Shown one piece after another: positions 1 through 8,080 of a DNA stretch of 49,652 nt (position 1 is its first letter; each line of letters begins with the position of its first letter). Source of the stretch: Cytophagaceae bacterium (lineage in GTDB: Bacteria > Bacteroidota > Bacteroidia > Cytophagales > Spirosomataceae); NCBI GenBank assembly GCA_017984215.1, contig JAGOAA010000015.1:1-49652 (forward strand). The letters are read 5' to 3'. Below the pieces are notes generated by a model. It was not told the origin of the DNA, did not search any database, and saw only the letters and a list, made by a program, of their open reading frames with translations. The position numbers and the translations under genes were made by a program.

Positions 1-176
1 TTGAGCTTGGCGGATTTATTCGCCCATCTAAGTCGGCATTAATTAATCCTGCTGCGATCCAGCACATTGATTTCAAATCACAAAAAGCAATTCGTTTAAT
101 TAACGACGAAATCATTCCGATTTCAAGACGTAAGGTCCGCTCGATGCGACTCTTGTTTCAAGGCGCCGAAGTTTAA
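1..176 (+). CDS. LytTR-type DNA-binding protein, C-terminal fragment
   Basis: The first 176 bases hold the end of a rightward reading frame (codons from base 3, TAA at 174-176), about 57 residues. The fragment runs FIRPSKSALINPAAIQ, then a basic stretch, then IPISRRKVRSMR. This fits the end of a LytTR DNA-binding domain: a beta-strand FIR, the 'xxLINPxxI' segment, and the 'xIPISRRKxxxL' final helix. LytTR proteins are usually response regulators or membrane-anchored transcription factors. The N-terminal part lies outside the window, so receiver or sensor domains cannot be judged. The stop codon overlaps the end of the convergent downstream gene by four bases. Family call from sequence pattern only. 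Confidence 0.7.
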   Translation, partial: ELGGFIRPSKSALINPAAIQHIDFKSQKAIRLINDEIIPISRRKVRSMRLLFQGAEV

Positions 177-874
177 TCCTGTGGAATGAATTGTTTCCAA
201 AACGTAGGATTGTAGCGTTCCCACGCGTGGCATCCAAAGGGTAATTCGCCTAATAACTCATACGAAATTTTTGGATTTTGTTCGATTGCAAAGGATAGGG
301 CATCTTTCCAATGTGGCAATCGAAGCAAAAATCGAAAGGGAATAGCTCTTTTCTGGGCAAATGAAAACATAGCATCTTCATTGGCTAGCCATTCCTTGAA
401 AAAAAGTTGGTAGATTTTAATATAACGCAACAATGGTTTTACCCGACGTAAGGAAAGCCCTCCATTAAACAATACAGGATTGCAACTTGCTTGGCCCGCT
501 AGATGGTGTTTGCGTAGCTTCGGTGCTCCGATGTAATCATATCCCTTGTCACACCATGCCAACAAATTATCTTCGAATACATAGGCATCTAATTGATAAA
601 TTAAGATGTAATCAAAGTTGGGAAATGCTTCGTAAAAAATTGGGTTGGTCAGAAGCTTATTATAGGATTTTGTACTTGTAAAGTATTCGTCGCTGAATCG
701 TATAGTATTTGGAGTAATACCATATGAACTTAAAAAGGAAAGATTTAACGACTCAGGCGCAACAAAGATCATGGGATGTTTTCCCAATACTCGGACACAT
801 TGCCGTAGTGAAACCGCTTCTTTTGGGTTTAACGTTGTTTGATAAAGGGGAATGATGACTGCGACCTTTTCCAT
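173..874 (-). CDS. DUF5672 family protein (glycosyltransferase-like)
   Basis: A 233-residue cytoplasmic protein without signal peptide or membrane segment. It starts with a Rossmann-like strand (VAVIIPLY, residues 4-11). It carries the DUF5672 hallmarks YQLDAYVF (93-100), DYIGAP (113-118), NGGLSLRRV (137-145) and EDAMF (166-170). The DxD-like 'LDAY' and the NGG-glycine-rich segment resemble the donor-binding layout of GT-A glycosyltransferases, so sugar transfer to a surface polysaccharide is a reasonable inference, but no activity is known to me for the family. It lies two bases downstream of a GT2 gene on the same strand, so the two are probably cotranscribed and may act on the same glycan. 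ATG start at 874. Confidence 0.8.
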   Translation of the reverse strand: MEKVAVIIPLYQTTLNPKEAVSLRQCVRVLGKHPMIFVAPESLNLSFLSSYGITPNTIRFSDEYFTSTKSYNKLLTNPIFYEAFPNFDYILIYQLDAYVFEDNLLAWCDKGYDYIGAPKLRKHHLAGQASCNPVLFNGGLSLRRVKPLLRYIKIYQLFFKEWLANEDAMFSFAQKRAIPFRFLLRLPHWKDALSFAIEQNPKISYELLGELPFGCHAWERYNPTFWKQFIPQD

Positions 875-876
875 GC

Positions 877-1863
877 TTATTCAAATAGATCTCCCAATAA
901 AGGTCTCCACCATTTTCCGCCTTCTTCTAGTTGGTAAGATCCTCTTATAGCGTGTTTTACAACTGGAATGAATCGAAGAAGTCTGTTTGCTGGGAGATTT
1001 GCACGCATGCGATAAAATGCCTCACGGCGGAGTAAGGCTGTGGTAATTTCAGCATTCACTTCTTTTTCGTCTTCAAAGTGTTTCAGAAGTGCATGTGCGA
1101 TATCAGCCTTTTTGCGAAGTGTACCTAATTTATCTTCCCGTGACCTCGTAAATCGTTGCAAAAGTGATACATGGGCCGGCTTACTTTTAAAGCCAACTTG
1201 CTGATTGGAATGTTCACGGTATTGAATCAAACACGTATTGATAAACCCAATTTGGTTTGCCATACTTAAGTTGAGTGCAATCCATCCATCGTGTATGAGT
1301 TCTTTGGTAATATTGGGTACAGCTCCAATTTTTGGTAGGGCACGTTTCTTAACGGCTAATGCCGCCCCGGTTACCACATAGCCTTTTAAAAGTATTCGGA
1401 AGGACCCTCCTGCTTGCCACAGATTTTGTACCTCAGGAGTGAATTCAATTTGTTCAAAGGATGTCTTGCCTGTCGGAAAACCGGCTTGGTCAATCATCGT
1501 TGCGTTTGAGAATACGGCTTCTTTATCTGGATTTTCTGCTAGGTACTTGACAATTTGTTCAACTTTCTCCGGCATCCAAACGTCATCTTGATCGCATAGA
1601 AAAATCAAGTCGCCCTGGCATAATGCCATACATTGTTCAAAATTCTTGCTACTTCCTAAATTGACAGGATTACGGTGAACTTGCACAGGAAATGCAACCT
1701 GTTTGCTAAAACGATCAATAATCGCGAGTGTTTCATCTGATGAACCATCGTCACAAACAACTAACTCATGAATAGGCATGGTTTGTTGCTTGATGGATTC
1801 CAATTGTTTGGATAGGAACTCCGCACCATTAAATGTGCACAATGCGACGGATATTTTCTGCAT
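877..1863 (-). CDS. Glycosyltransferase family 2 protein
   Basis: A 328-residue GT-A fold glycosyltransferase. The N-terminus shows the GT2 opening VALCTFNGAEFLSKQL (residues 6-21), the nucleotide-binding DDGSSDET (38-45) and the metal/donor-binding DQDD (91-94), followed by VWMPEKV. The DQDDVW variant is typical of GT2 enzymes near rhamnosyl- and other surface polysaccharide transferases; the donor cannot be named. No membrane helices are seen. The gene starts at ATG 1863, 11 bases after rsmG stops, and is followed after two bases by the DUF5672 gene, so rsmG, this gene and DUF5672 form a leftward unit. The rsmG association looks like simple cotranscription. Confidence 0.9.
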   Translation of the reverse strand: MQKISVALCTFNGAEFLSKQLESIKQQTMPIHELVVCDDGSSDETLAIIDRFSKQVAFPVQVHRNPVNLGSSKNFEQCMALCQGDLIFLCDQDDVWMPEKVEQIVKYLAENPDKEAVFSNATMIDQAGFPTGKTSFEQIEFTPEVQNLWQAGGSFRILLKGYVVTGAALAVKKRALPKIGAVPNITKELIHDGWIALNLSMANQIGFINTCLIQYREHSNQQVGFKSKPAHVSLLQRFTRSREDKLGTLRKKADIAHALLKHFEDEKEVNAEITTALLRREAFYRMRANLPANRLLRFIPVVKHAIRGSYQLEEGGKWWRPLLGDLFE

Positions 1864-1874
1864 AGTCTCCTAAA

Positions 1875-2507
1875 TTACATCGGAACGTAAACTAGTTTTT
1901 TGGTTTCGAAAAAATCTTCTTTGAAATACGACGTAAGGTCAGTCACCTTCGCTTTTTTACCTAATTCAGCAATTTCTTCCGTTAGTTCACCCCCTTTTAA
2001 GAGCAGTAAGCCATTGCGTTGCGTGTGAAAATGGTTAGGACTGATTTTATTTTTGACCCAGTAATAGAATGGGGTTAAGCGCGTAACGGCCCGACTAATA
2101 ATAAACTCAAAATCTTGATCTACATCTTCTGCGCGCATGTGTTTGGCCTGGACATTACTTAATCCAAGTGCCTCTGCAACCCCTTCCACAACTTTGATTT
2201 TTTTACCAATGCTATCGACAAGTAAAAATTGCGTTTCAGGGAATAAAATGGCTAAGGGTATTCCTGGAAAACCGCCTCCTGTTCCTACATCTAAGACTTC
2301 TGTGCCCGGACGAAAGGGAAGGAATTTGGCGATGGCCAAGGAATGTAACACATGGTGCAACATCAAATTTTCGATATCCTTGCGTGAAACCACATTGATT
2401 TTTTCATTCCACTCGTTGTACAAGGGTAAAAGTTGGTCAAATTGTGCTTCTTGCTCTTCCGTTATTTCCGGAAAGTATTTTTTGATTAATGCTGCGTTCA
2501 TTTCCAT
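1875..2507 (-). CDS. rsmG: 16S rRNA (guanine527-N7)-methyltransferase RsmG
   Basis: A 210-residue SAM-dependent methyltransferase of the RsmG/GidB family, which methylates N7 of G527 in 16S rRNA. Motif I is GTGGGFPG at residues 75-82 (preceded by VLDV), motif II is LLVDS at 95-99, and ISRAV near 137-141 matches the family motif. Length is normal for RsmG (about 205-215). Start taken at ATG 2507; a second in-frame ATG two codons later (2501) is equally possible. The start region has no Shine-Dalgarno sequence. Loss-of-function changes in this gene give low-level streptomycin resistance in other bacteria; the copy here looks intact. Confidence 0.95.
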   Translation of the reverse strand: MEMNAALIKKYFPEITEEQEAQFDQLLPLYNEWNEKINVVSRKDIENLMLHHVLHSLAIAKFLPFRPGTEVLDVGTGGGFPGIPLAILFPETQFLLVDSIGKKIKVVEGVAEALGLSNVQAKHMRAEDVDQDFEFIISRAVTRLTPFYYWVKNKISPNHFHTQRNGLLLLKGGELTEEIAELGKKAKVTDLTSYFKEDFFETKKLVYVPM

Positions 2508-2542
2508 GTGATATCAAAGGTACGAATTTCCATTGAAGGTCC

Positions 2543-3769
2543 TTATCTCCTTTTGCGCCGCGCCTTCTTGGCTTCAGCTAATAATTTTTTTGCCTCTATA
2601 TGTTGGGCCGATTTCTTTTCCGCCTTATCTAAGACCTCTTTGCAGTAATCAACGGTCTTATCAAAATCATTTTCTTGATAAGAGATGCGCGCAAGTCCTA
2701 GCACAGATGCCCAATAATAGCCAGATTCAAACGAATCGGTTTGCTTGCTGAAATCCATGCATTGTTGGAAATATTGCTTCGCCTCAGGTCTGTTTTTATA
2801 AACGTACAATTGATAATAACCCAAAATGTAACTGGCATACCTGCCCGAAACCGCTTCGTATCCCACTTGATGCTGTGCGATGCGATTCAATATGGCCTTG
2901 GATTGTTCCATTGCTTCGTCCATACGCCCTACAATGAATGCCGCGCGGGCATGGTAGCGATGGAAGAAAGGATTATCGGGGTAGTTTTCGTGGGTGTACT
3001 TAGCTAAATCATAGGATTTATCCGTCATATTTTCCATCGCGTAAATCTGCAAGAGAAAATAGCGAGCCTCGGTCCGTGTGTAAAATGCCTGGTAGCTAAC
3101 CTTTTCTAGTTGGGCCACACCTTGCATTTTATTCGCCTTCGGGAATAGCCAAAGCACGGGTCTTAATAACGGAAAGTTCTGTTTGATGAAGTGATAATAG
3201 TAATTGTACAAGCCGTCCCCAAACATCAACTCGGGGCTGAAATCCGCAAAATTCCGCGAATATTCGAGGTATTTTAAGGCATTTTTGGCAGCGAGGGTCG
3301 CTCGTGTCCAATTCTTCCGTTCGGCATGTAAGCGTCCTTTAAATCCATATGCCGCAGCCATGAAAAAGGCCGCTTCTGGATTTTCTGTTTCATCCCAAAT
3401 TTTCTCCGCCTTTTCGATGCTGCTGTCCATGTACTCGATCAAGCGTTCATCATAGACTTCATTGCCGGTATTAGGCACAATTTTCCACCACTGCATGAGT
3501 CCTAGAAGGAAGTCGGGAAGGGGATGATTCGGATATTTAACCTTCAGGTAATTGAATTCGCGTTCCGCTTCGGGGAAGTGGAAATTGTACATTTGATTGA
3601 TGGCCGTGGTGGCTTCAATTTGTACTTCGGAGGTGAGTAGGAGCATGCCTTTTGAGCGCTCTTTTTCTGCTTCTTCCGTTAACTTCCACCATTGGCCTTC
3701 CGCTTGAAAAGCCAATGGTAGTGTTAACAAGAATAAAATAAATATCTTAAGATGAGATTTCAATTGCAT
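2543..3769 (-). CDS. Secreted TPR-repeat protein
   Basis: A 408-residue protein with a Sec signal peptide (charged start MQLKSHLK, hydrophobic IFILFLLTLPLAF, likely cleavage near residue 23-25). The rest is almost wholly alpha-helical with TPR-like repeats: an early INQMYNFHFPEAEREF-type helix pair near residues 56-72, several pairs in the middle, and ENDFDKTVDYCKEVLDKA near the end. The C-terminus is strongly basic (KKARRKRR). Probably a periplasmic scaffold protein of unknown partner. Its start overlaps the end of the RNase E/G gene by 23 bases, indicating cotranscription and perhaps translational coupling. No catalytic motif is visible. Confidence 0.75.
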   Translation of the reverse strand: MQLKSHLKIFILFLLTLPLAFQAEGQWWKLTEEAEKERSKGMLLLTSEVQIEATTAINQMYNFHFPEAEREFNYLKVKYPNHPLPDFLLGLMQWWKIVPNTGNEVYDERLIEYMDSSIEKAEKIWDETENPEAAFFMAAAYGFKGRLHAERKNWTRATLAAKNALKYLEYSRNFADFSPELMFGDGLYNYYYHFIKQNFPLLRPVLWLFPKANKMQGVAQLEKVSYQAFYTRTEARYFLLQIYAMENMTDKSYDLAKYTHENYPDNPFFHRYHARAAFIVGRMDEAMEQSKAILNRIAQHQVGYEAVSGRYASYILGYYQLYVYKNRPEAKQYFQQCMDFSKQTDSFESGYYWASVLGLARISYQENDFDKTVDYCKEVLDKAEKKSAQHIEAKKLLAEAKKARRKRR

Positions 3770-5303
3770 CTCCGTTTTGGTTTAAGAATTTAAATTCTGT
3801 AATGCCAAACGAGGAGTCTTCCATGATGGAAATCCAGGTTTTGTATTTGAAAAACCAATTCATTCGAATGGATGGGAATCCTTTCGTGAAATACGCATGC
3901 AAGAATGGATGAACCAATAATGTCAATTTCTTTTCATTTTGCTTCAATACCAAATGTTCCACATGCTGGGCAACAATCTCAGATACCGCAATACTTGCTG
4001 TAATCGTGCCTGTACCACCGCAACTTGGGCATGTTTCATGTGTCGAAACGTTCATCTCCGGACGAACACGTTGACGCGTAATCTGCATCAACCCAAACTT
4101 CGTTAACGGAAGAATCGTGTATTTCGACCGGTCCCCGCGCATCTCATCACGCATGATATCTTGAATCATTTTGCGATTTTCTGCCTTCTTCATATCGATG
4201 AAGTCGATCACAATGATTCCGCCCATATCACGTAAACGTAATTGACGTGCAATTTCTTTGGCAGCTTCGCGGTTGACACTCAAGGCCGTAGCTTCTTGAT
4301 CTTCTTCCGAATTCGATTTATTGCCTGAATTGACATCGATAACGTGCAATGCTTCGGTATGTTCAACGATCAAATAGCCACCACCGGGTAAAGATACCGA
4401 GCGGCCAAAAAGCATTTTCAATTGCTTTTCGATACCTACTTGTTCGAACAACTTTGTTTTGCCCGTGTGAAGCTTAACAATCTTTTCTTTCTCCGGAGCG
4501 ACGTTATGTACATAGTCTTTCGCTTCGTTATAAAGGTCTTGGCTATCAACAATAACATTGTCAAAATCGTTGTTTAATAAATCGCGCAACATAGATGTCG
4601 CCCGACTCATTTCTCCAATGATTCGTTCGGTCGGTTTTGCATCAACTAATTTTTTGATGCCTTCTTCCCATTTCGCGATTGACTCTTTCAAGTCACGCTC
4701 CATTTCTTCCACCGCTTTTCCTTCAGCTACTGTACGTACAATCACCCCATAATTTTTGGGTTTGATGGACGTCATCAATTTTTGAAGGCGGTTGCGCTCA
4801 GCTTTAGACGTGATTTTCTTTGAGATGTTTACCCCGTTTGAGAACGGCACCAATACCAAAAAGCGTCCAGCTATGGAAATATCGCAGGAAAGGCGTGGGC
4901 CCTTCGTAGAGATAGGCTCTTTGACAACTTGCACCAAGGCTAATTGTCCACGAGTCAGTACTTTATCGATTTTGCCTAATTTGTCAATTTCCGACTCCAG
5001 TTTGTAATTCTCCAACTTGATGGTCTTGCCTTTTTTGGTTAAGACATCACGGGTGAATTTTTGAAGTGTATGTAAATTAGGACCTAGGTCATGGTAATGC
5101 AAGAATGCATCTTTTTCATAACCAATATCAATAAATGCGGCGTTTAATCCAGAAACCAATTTTTTAATCGTACCCAAGTAAATATCTCCAACAGAGAATT
5201 GTGGTTCCGATTGTTCAATGTGGTATTCTACGATCCTTTTGTCTTGCAAAAGGGCTATTCTATCACCCTTGGGTGTAGAATTAATGATTAATTCATTACT
5301 CAC
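3747..5303 (-). CDS. rng: Ribonuclease E/G family protein
   Basis: A 518-residue RNase E/G homologue, an endoribonuclease used in rRNA and mRNA processing. An S1 RNA-binding domain covers about residues 36-130 (VGDIYLGTIKKLVSGLNAAF). The DNase-I-like catalytic part contains VIDVNSGN (321-328, catalytic D323) and GGIIVIDFID (361-370, D367). The Zn-link is CPSCGG (425-430), needed for dimer formation in the family. The length and lack of a long C-terminal scaffold resemble RNase G more than E. coli RNase E. The start is a GTG at 5303 (VSNELIINST); no in-frame ATG lies just upstream, and the N-terminus matches the family. The downstream TPR gene overlaps the end. Confidence 0.93.
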   Translation of the reverse strand: MSNELIINSTPKGDRIALLQDKRIVEYHIEQSEPQFSVGDIYLGTIKKLVSGLNAAFIDIGYEKDAFLHYHDLGPNLHTLQKFTRDVLTKKGKTIKLENYKLESEIDKLGKIDKVLTRGQLALVQVVKEPISTKGPRLSCDISIAGRFLVLVPFSNGVNISKKITSKAERNRLQKLMTSIKPKNYGVIVRTVAEGKAVEEMERDLKESIAKWEEGIKKLVDAKPTERIIGEMSRATSMLRDLLNNDFDNVIVDSQDLYNEAKDYVHNVAPEKEKIVKLHTGKTKLFEQVGIEKQLKMLFGRSVSLPGGGYLIVEHTEALHVIDVNSGNKSNSEEDQEATALSVNREAAKEIARQLRLRDMGGIIVIDFIDMKKAENRKMIQDIMRDEMRGDRSKYTILPLTKFGLMQITRQRVRPEMNVSTHETCPSCGGTGTITASIAVSEIVAQHVEHLVLKQNEKKLTLLVHPFLHAYFTKGFPSIRMNWFFKYKTWISIMEDSSFGITEFKFLNQNGDAIEISS

Positions 5304-5375
5304 AATGTTGACAAGAAGAATGTTTTATAAGGGCTAACGCCCGAATATTTAATATACAGGAAATTAAACGCCAAA

Positions 5376-5409
5376 AACAGGCTATTTATTGTTAGATAAA
5401 ATGCCTGTT
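5376..5409 (-). terminator. Intrinsic terminator after the AURKAIP1/COX24 gene
   Basis: An inverted repeat with arms AACAGGCTATTTAT and ATAAAATGCCTGTT (14 bp, two mismatched positions) encloses a six-base loop. On the minus strand the hairpin is followed by TTTTTGG, a short U tract. It lies 46 bases after the stop of the 29-aa ribosomal protein gene and before the RNase E/G gene, so it probably separates the two transcripts. Confidence 0.7.
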
Positions 5410-5454
5410 CTTGGGTTTTGCTAACAATCTCAAAATGAAACTGTAAACCTTATA

Positions 5455-5544
5455 TTATTTCTTCTTATGACGATTCTTACGAAGACGTTTTTTTCTTTTG
5501 TGTGTTGAAATCTTGTGACGTTTTCTTTTCTTTCCGCAAGGCAT
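5455..5544 (-). CDS. AURKAIP1/COX24-domain small ribosomal protein, 29 aa
   Basis: A very short gene: ATG at 5544, TAA at 5455-5457, 29 residues, almost entirely Lys/Arg/His. It begins MPCGKKRKRHKIS and ends KRLRKNRHKKK. This matches the AURKAIP1/COX24 (mS38-like) family of tiny basic proteins that Bacteroidota carry as a small-ribosomal-subunit protein. The KRKRHK...THKRKKRLRKNRHKKK pattern is the family signature. It stands alone, between an upstream TPR gene and a terminator, with short A-rich upstream sequence. Automated callers often miss it because of its length. Confidence 0.88.
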   Translation of the reverse strand: MPCGKKRKRHKISTHKRKKRLRKNRHKKK

Positions 5545-5578
5545 AGCTTTGAGCGTTTAAGTTTTTAATAATTTACCA

Positions 5579-5593
5579 AGCTGACTTTCAGCT
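5579..5593 (-). terminator. Short hairpin after the second TPR gene
   Basis: A perfect 6-bp inverted repeat AGCTGA / TCAGCT with a three-base loop lies 43-57 bases after the stop of the leftward TPR gene and before the 29-aa ribosomal gene. There is no clean U tract, so it could be a weak terminator or an mRNA 3'-end stabiliser. Confidence 0.35.
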
Positions 5594-5635
5594 TTCTATT
5601 GTTGTGAAGACACGTAAATCGTATCTCTACAGTAT

Positions 5636-6478
5636 TTAATGCTGCATTTCTGCAAGCAATTCGTTTGCGGCTTTTTTCTCTTCAGCATCTTTACTTTCGT
5701 TTAGAACGCGCTTCAGAATCTTTTTAGCCTCTTCTTTTTTATCTAACTGGGCCAAACAAAATCCGAGGTTTAAGGCGGCTTTGTAGTTGTTTGGTTCCAG
5801 CTTCAATATCTGGGTGAATCGTTCTTGACCTTTGCCAAATTGATTCGATTTAATGGCTAATATACCTAAATTGAATATCGCCGGCACGAAAGTCGGCTCC
5901 TGTTCAATCACTTCCCTTAAAAGGCTAATGCCTTTCATCGGTGTAGGTGTATCTACATAAGTCATCGCCATATTCGTCTTAACCATCAGGTTATTCGGAT
6001 CTTGCGATAACGCTTTTTCAAAGTAATTACGCGCTTTTTCGCCTAGGATTTGACCCTTTTTAGCATTGATTGCGTAGGTTTGTGCTTCAAAATACAATTG
6101 GCCTGCACGTAAAATATGCGTCAATGTCGCATGTTTATTTGCATATTCCGCTGCATAATAAGCAGCACTATCGTATTTGTCGGCGCCAATAAAAGCTGTT
6201 GCCAATTTCTCCAATGCGGATACTTCTTGTGCTTCAGTTTTGGCTTGTTGCAGGATTACTTTTAATGCTGCAATTTGTTTTTGCTGTTCCGGTGTTAAGG
6301 GAGTAGCATGGCTATTTTCTGTTTCTGTTTGCGCAGTTTCTTTTGCTGCAGCATCTCGATTTGCCCCTCCTGCCACGGAGTTTTCTGTTTTACTGCTCAC
6401 ATTTCCTTTGGGTAATTGGAAAATGAGGGCTACTAAACCAAGGCCAACACATAAAATGATCGCAAGCGTTTTATTCAT
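5636..6478 (-). CDS. Membrane-anchored TPR protein
   Basis: A 280-residue protein starting at ATG 6478. Residues 4-22 (TLAIILCVGLGLVALIFQL) form one N-terminal membrane segment or uncleaved signal anchor. A low-complexity Ala/Thr/Glu linker follows (about 25-65), then TPR repeats to the C-terminus. The best are MKTNMAMTY-type and VPAIFNLGILAIKSNQFGKGQERFTQILKLEP-type units near 165-240. The order membrane anchor, linker, TPRs suggests a periplasmic assembly or scaffold protein held to the inner membrane. It sits 31 bases downstream of the HU gene and is probably cotranscribed with it. Function unknown. Confidence 0.78.
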   Translation of the reverse strand: MNKTLAIILCVGLGLVALIFQLPKGNVSSKTENSVAGGANRDAAAKETAQTETENSHATPLTPEQQKQIAALKVILQQAKTEAQEVSALEKLATAFIGADKYDSAAYYAAEYANKHATLTHILRAGQLYFEAQTYAINAKKGQILGEKARNYFEKALSQDPNNLMVKTNMAMTYVDTPTPMKGISLLREVIEQEPTFVPAIFNLGILAIKSNQFGKGQERFTQILKLEPNNYKAALNLGFCLAQLDKKEEAKKILKRVLNESKDAEEKKAANELLAEMQH

Positions 6479-6509
6479 TTTATTGACCTATTTGCTTAAT
6501 CAAATTGAA

Positions 6510-6806
6510 TTAAGCTTTCGCAGGGTCAGTGCTTGTTTTAACTTGTTCTATGAACACTTTTGCAGGCTTGAAGCTTGGCACATAGTGCTCATCAATGGTA
6601 ATGGACGTGTTTTTCGAAATATTACGCGCGATTTTCTTCGCTCTTTTCTTATTGATAAAACTTCCGAATCCACGAACATAAATATTTTCTTGTTTCGCTA
6701 GGTTATCCTTTACTACTTCAAAGAAGTTTTCTAACGTTTCAGATACATCTTTTTTATCTATCCCTGTTTTGCTGGAAATCTCAGCAATTACATCTGCCTT
6801 AGTCAC
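6510..6806 (-). CDS. HU/IHF family DNA-binding protein
   Basis: A 98-residue nucleoid protein of the HU/IHF family, which binds DNA as a dimer and bends it. Seen are the N-terminal helix pair (TKADVIAEISSKTG), the turn RGFGSF (45-50), and the beta-arm with VPSFKPAK (77-84 region). The arm tip reads RNISKN where classical HU has RNPxTG, so the DNA-intercalating proline is absent. I believe this is common in Bacteroidota IHF-like proteins, but it should change bending. Start is GTG at 6806; no in-frame ATG lies near. A full promoter lies upstream (6869-6900). Confidence 0.92.
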   Translation of the reverse strand: MTKADVIAEISSKTGIDKKDVSETLENFFEVVKDNLAKQENIYVRGFGSFINKKRAKKIARNISKNTSITIDEHYVPSFKPAKVFIEQVKTSTDPAKA

Positions 6807-6868
6807 GGTAATGAGTCTTTATTGATTCGTTGATTCTATTTCGTTCCCCCTTGCTTTCAAAAGGGACA

Positions 6869-6900
6869 CAAAAGTAAGGTTTTTCTTTAAAAGGGGCAAA
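6869..6900 (-). promoter_or_regulatory. Promoter of the HU/IHF gene
   Basis: On the minus strand TTTG (forward CAAA, 6897-6900) is followed after 20 bases by TACTTTTG (forward CAAAAGTA, 6869-6876). This matches the Bacteroidota sigma-ABfr consensus TTTG-N19-TAnnTTTG. The expected start near 6862 gives a 5' leader of about 55 bases before the GTG. Confidence 0.7.
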
Positions 6901-6941
6901 TGAAAAAGCGATATTTATTTTTTTGCTTTTAGGTAGCCCAT

Positions 6942-6949
6942 TATCTTTG
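6942..6949 (+). promoter_or_regulatory. -7 box of mutY promoter
   Basis: TATCTTTG fits the TAnnTTTG consensus exactly and lies only eight bases before the mutY ATG. A TTTG at 6922-6925 could serve as the -33 element with a 16-base spacer, shorter than usual. The implied transcript would start at or one or two bases before the ATG, so mutY mRNA may be leaderless. Confidence 0.5.
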
Positions 6950-6957
6950 ATGCTTTC

Positions 6958-8031
6958 ATGAAGAAAGTTACAAATCACCCCTTTGCCGAAACATTAATTA
7001 CTTGGTACAAAGATCATGCCCGAGATTTGCCTTGGCGAAGAACGAATGACCCTTATGTGATTTGGTTGTCGGAGATTATTCTCCAACAAACACGTATCGC
7101 CCAAGGCTTGCCGTATTTCTATACCTTGACAGAGGCTTTTCCTACTGTATACGATTTAGCAGCAGCGGATGAAACAACGTTATTTCGTCTCTGGCAAGGC
7201 TTAGGCTATTACAGTAGAGCTCGAAATTTGCACAAAACAGCCAAACATGTGGTTGATATGCTTGACGGGAAATTCCCAGAGACCTATTCCGAGTTAATTA
7301 AATTGCCAGGCGTAGGTCCTTACACGGCAGCGGCCATCGCTTCTTTTGCCTTCGGCGAAGCAAGTCCTGTCGTAGACGGAAACGTTTATCGAATTTTAGC
7401 CCGCTATTTTGGCATTGAAACCGATATTCTACATGCATCTGCCCGCAAGGAATTTACGGCAATGGCACAAGAATTAATTCCAAACTCAGATCCAGCCCGA
7501 TTCAACCAAGCCATCATGGAGTTTGGTTCATTGCAATGTAGCCCAAGTCCCGATTGTGGAAGTTGTCCGCTAATCAGCTCCTGTTTCGCCTACCGCGAGG
7601 AACGGGTTAATCAATTACCCGTTAAGTCGAAAGCGAAACCCCAACGAATTCGCCATTTTCAATATTTTATCATAGAGCAGGCAGGGAAAGTGCTCGTTCA
7701 TCAACGCCAAGCCAAAGATATTTGGCAAGGATTGTGGGAGTTCTTCTGCGTGGAATCTCCCGACCTGCAGGAAACGATTAATTTACACCCATTTTTGTCA
7801 CCAATCATGGAACATGCTGTGGCTTTGCAAGCGCCCGGAGTCCATGTATTAAGTCACCAGAAAATCATTTCAGCCGCCTGGTTGGTACAATTACCTTCGG
7901 ATTTCAAGTTTGAAAAACCATCAGATTATCAGTGGATTTTGTCATCCGAATTCGAGCAATTGGGTAAACCCGTGTTGTTATTAAATCTGATTACTGATAA
8001 TATTGCATTGAAGGAAATATTGGAAGGCTAG
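6958..8031 (+). CDS. mutY: A/G-specific adenine DNA glycosylase MutY
   Basis: A 357-residue MutY, which removes adenine mispaired with 8-oxoguanine. Catalytic Glu39 lies in SEIILQQTR (38-46). The helix-hairpin-helix is LPGVGPYTA (116-124) with catalytic Asp140 in VVDGNVYR. Four cysteines for the 4Fe-4S cluster are C194, C200, C203 and C209. The first spacing is C-X5-C, one residue shorter than the usual C-X6-C-X2-C-X5-C. Residues from about 225 form the NUDIX-like 8-oxoG recognition domain. It is the first gene of the rightward mutY-ssb-gldE locus that is conserved in Bacteroidota. ATG start at 6958. Confidence 0.95.
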   Translation: MKKVTNHPFAETLITWYKDHARDLPWRRTNDPYVIWLSEIILQQTRIAQGLPYFYTLTEAFPTVYDLAAADETTLFRLWQGLGYYSRARNLHKTAKHVVDMLDGKFPETYSELIKLPGVGPYTAAAIASFAFGEASPVVDGNVYRILARYFGIETDILHASARKEFTAMAQELIPNSDPARFNQAIMEFGSLQCSPSPDCGSCPLISSCFAYREERVNQLPVKSKAKPQRIRHFQYFIIEQAGKVLVHQRQAKDIWQGLWEFFCVESPDLQETINLHPFLSPIMEHAVALQAPGVHVLSHQKIISAAWLVQLPSDFKFEKPSDYQWILSSEFEQLGKPVLLLNLITDNIALKEILEG

Positions 8032-8080
8032 AAGATGTACATTTGGCTGTTCAATTACCTAACCTTTAAACAATACAATT

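Noticed and set aside
6177-6701. 174-codon plus-strand frame across the TPR and HU genes
   Set aside because: It spans two genes and their gap on the opposite strand and shows no family signature.
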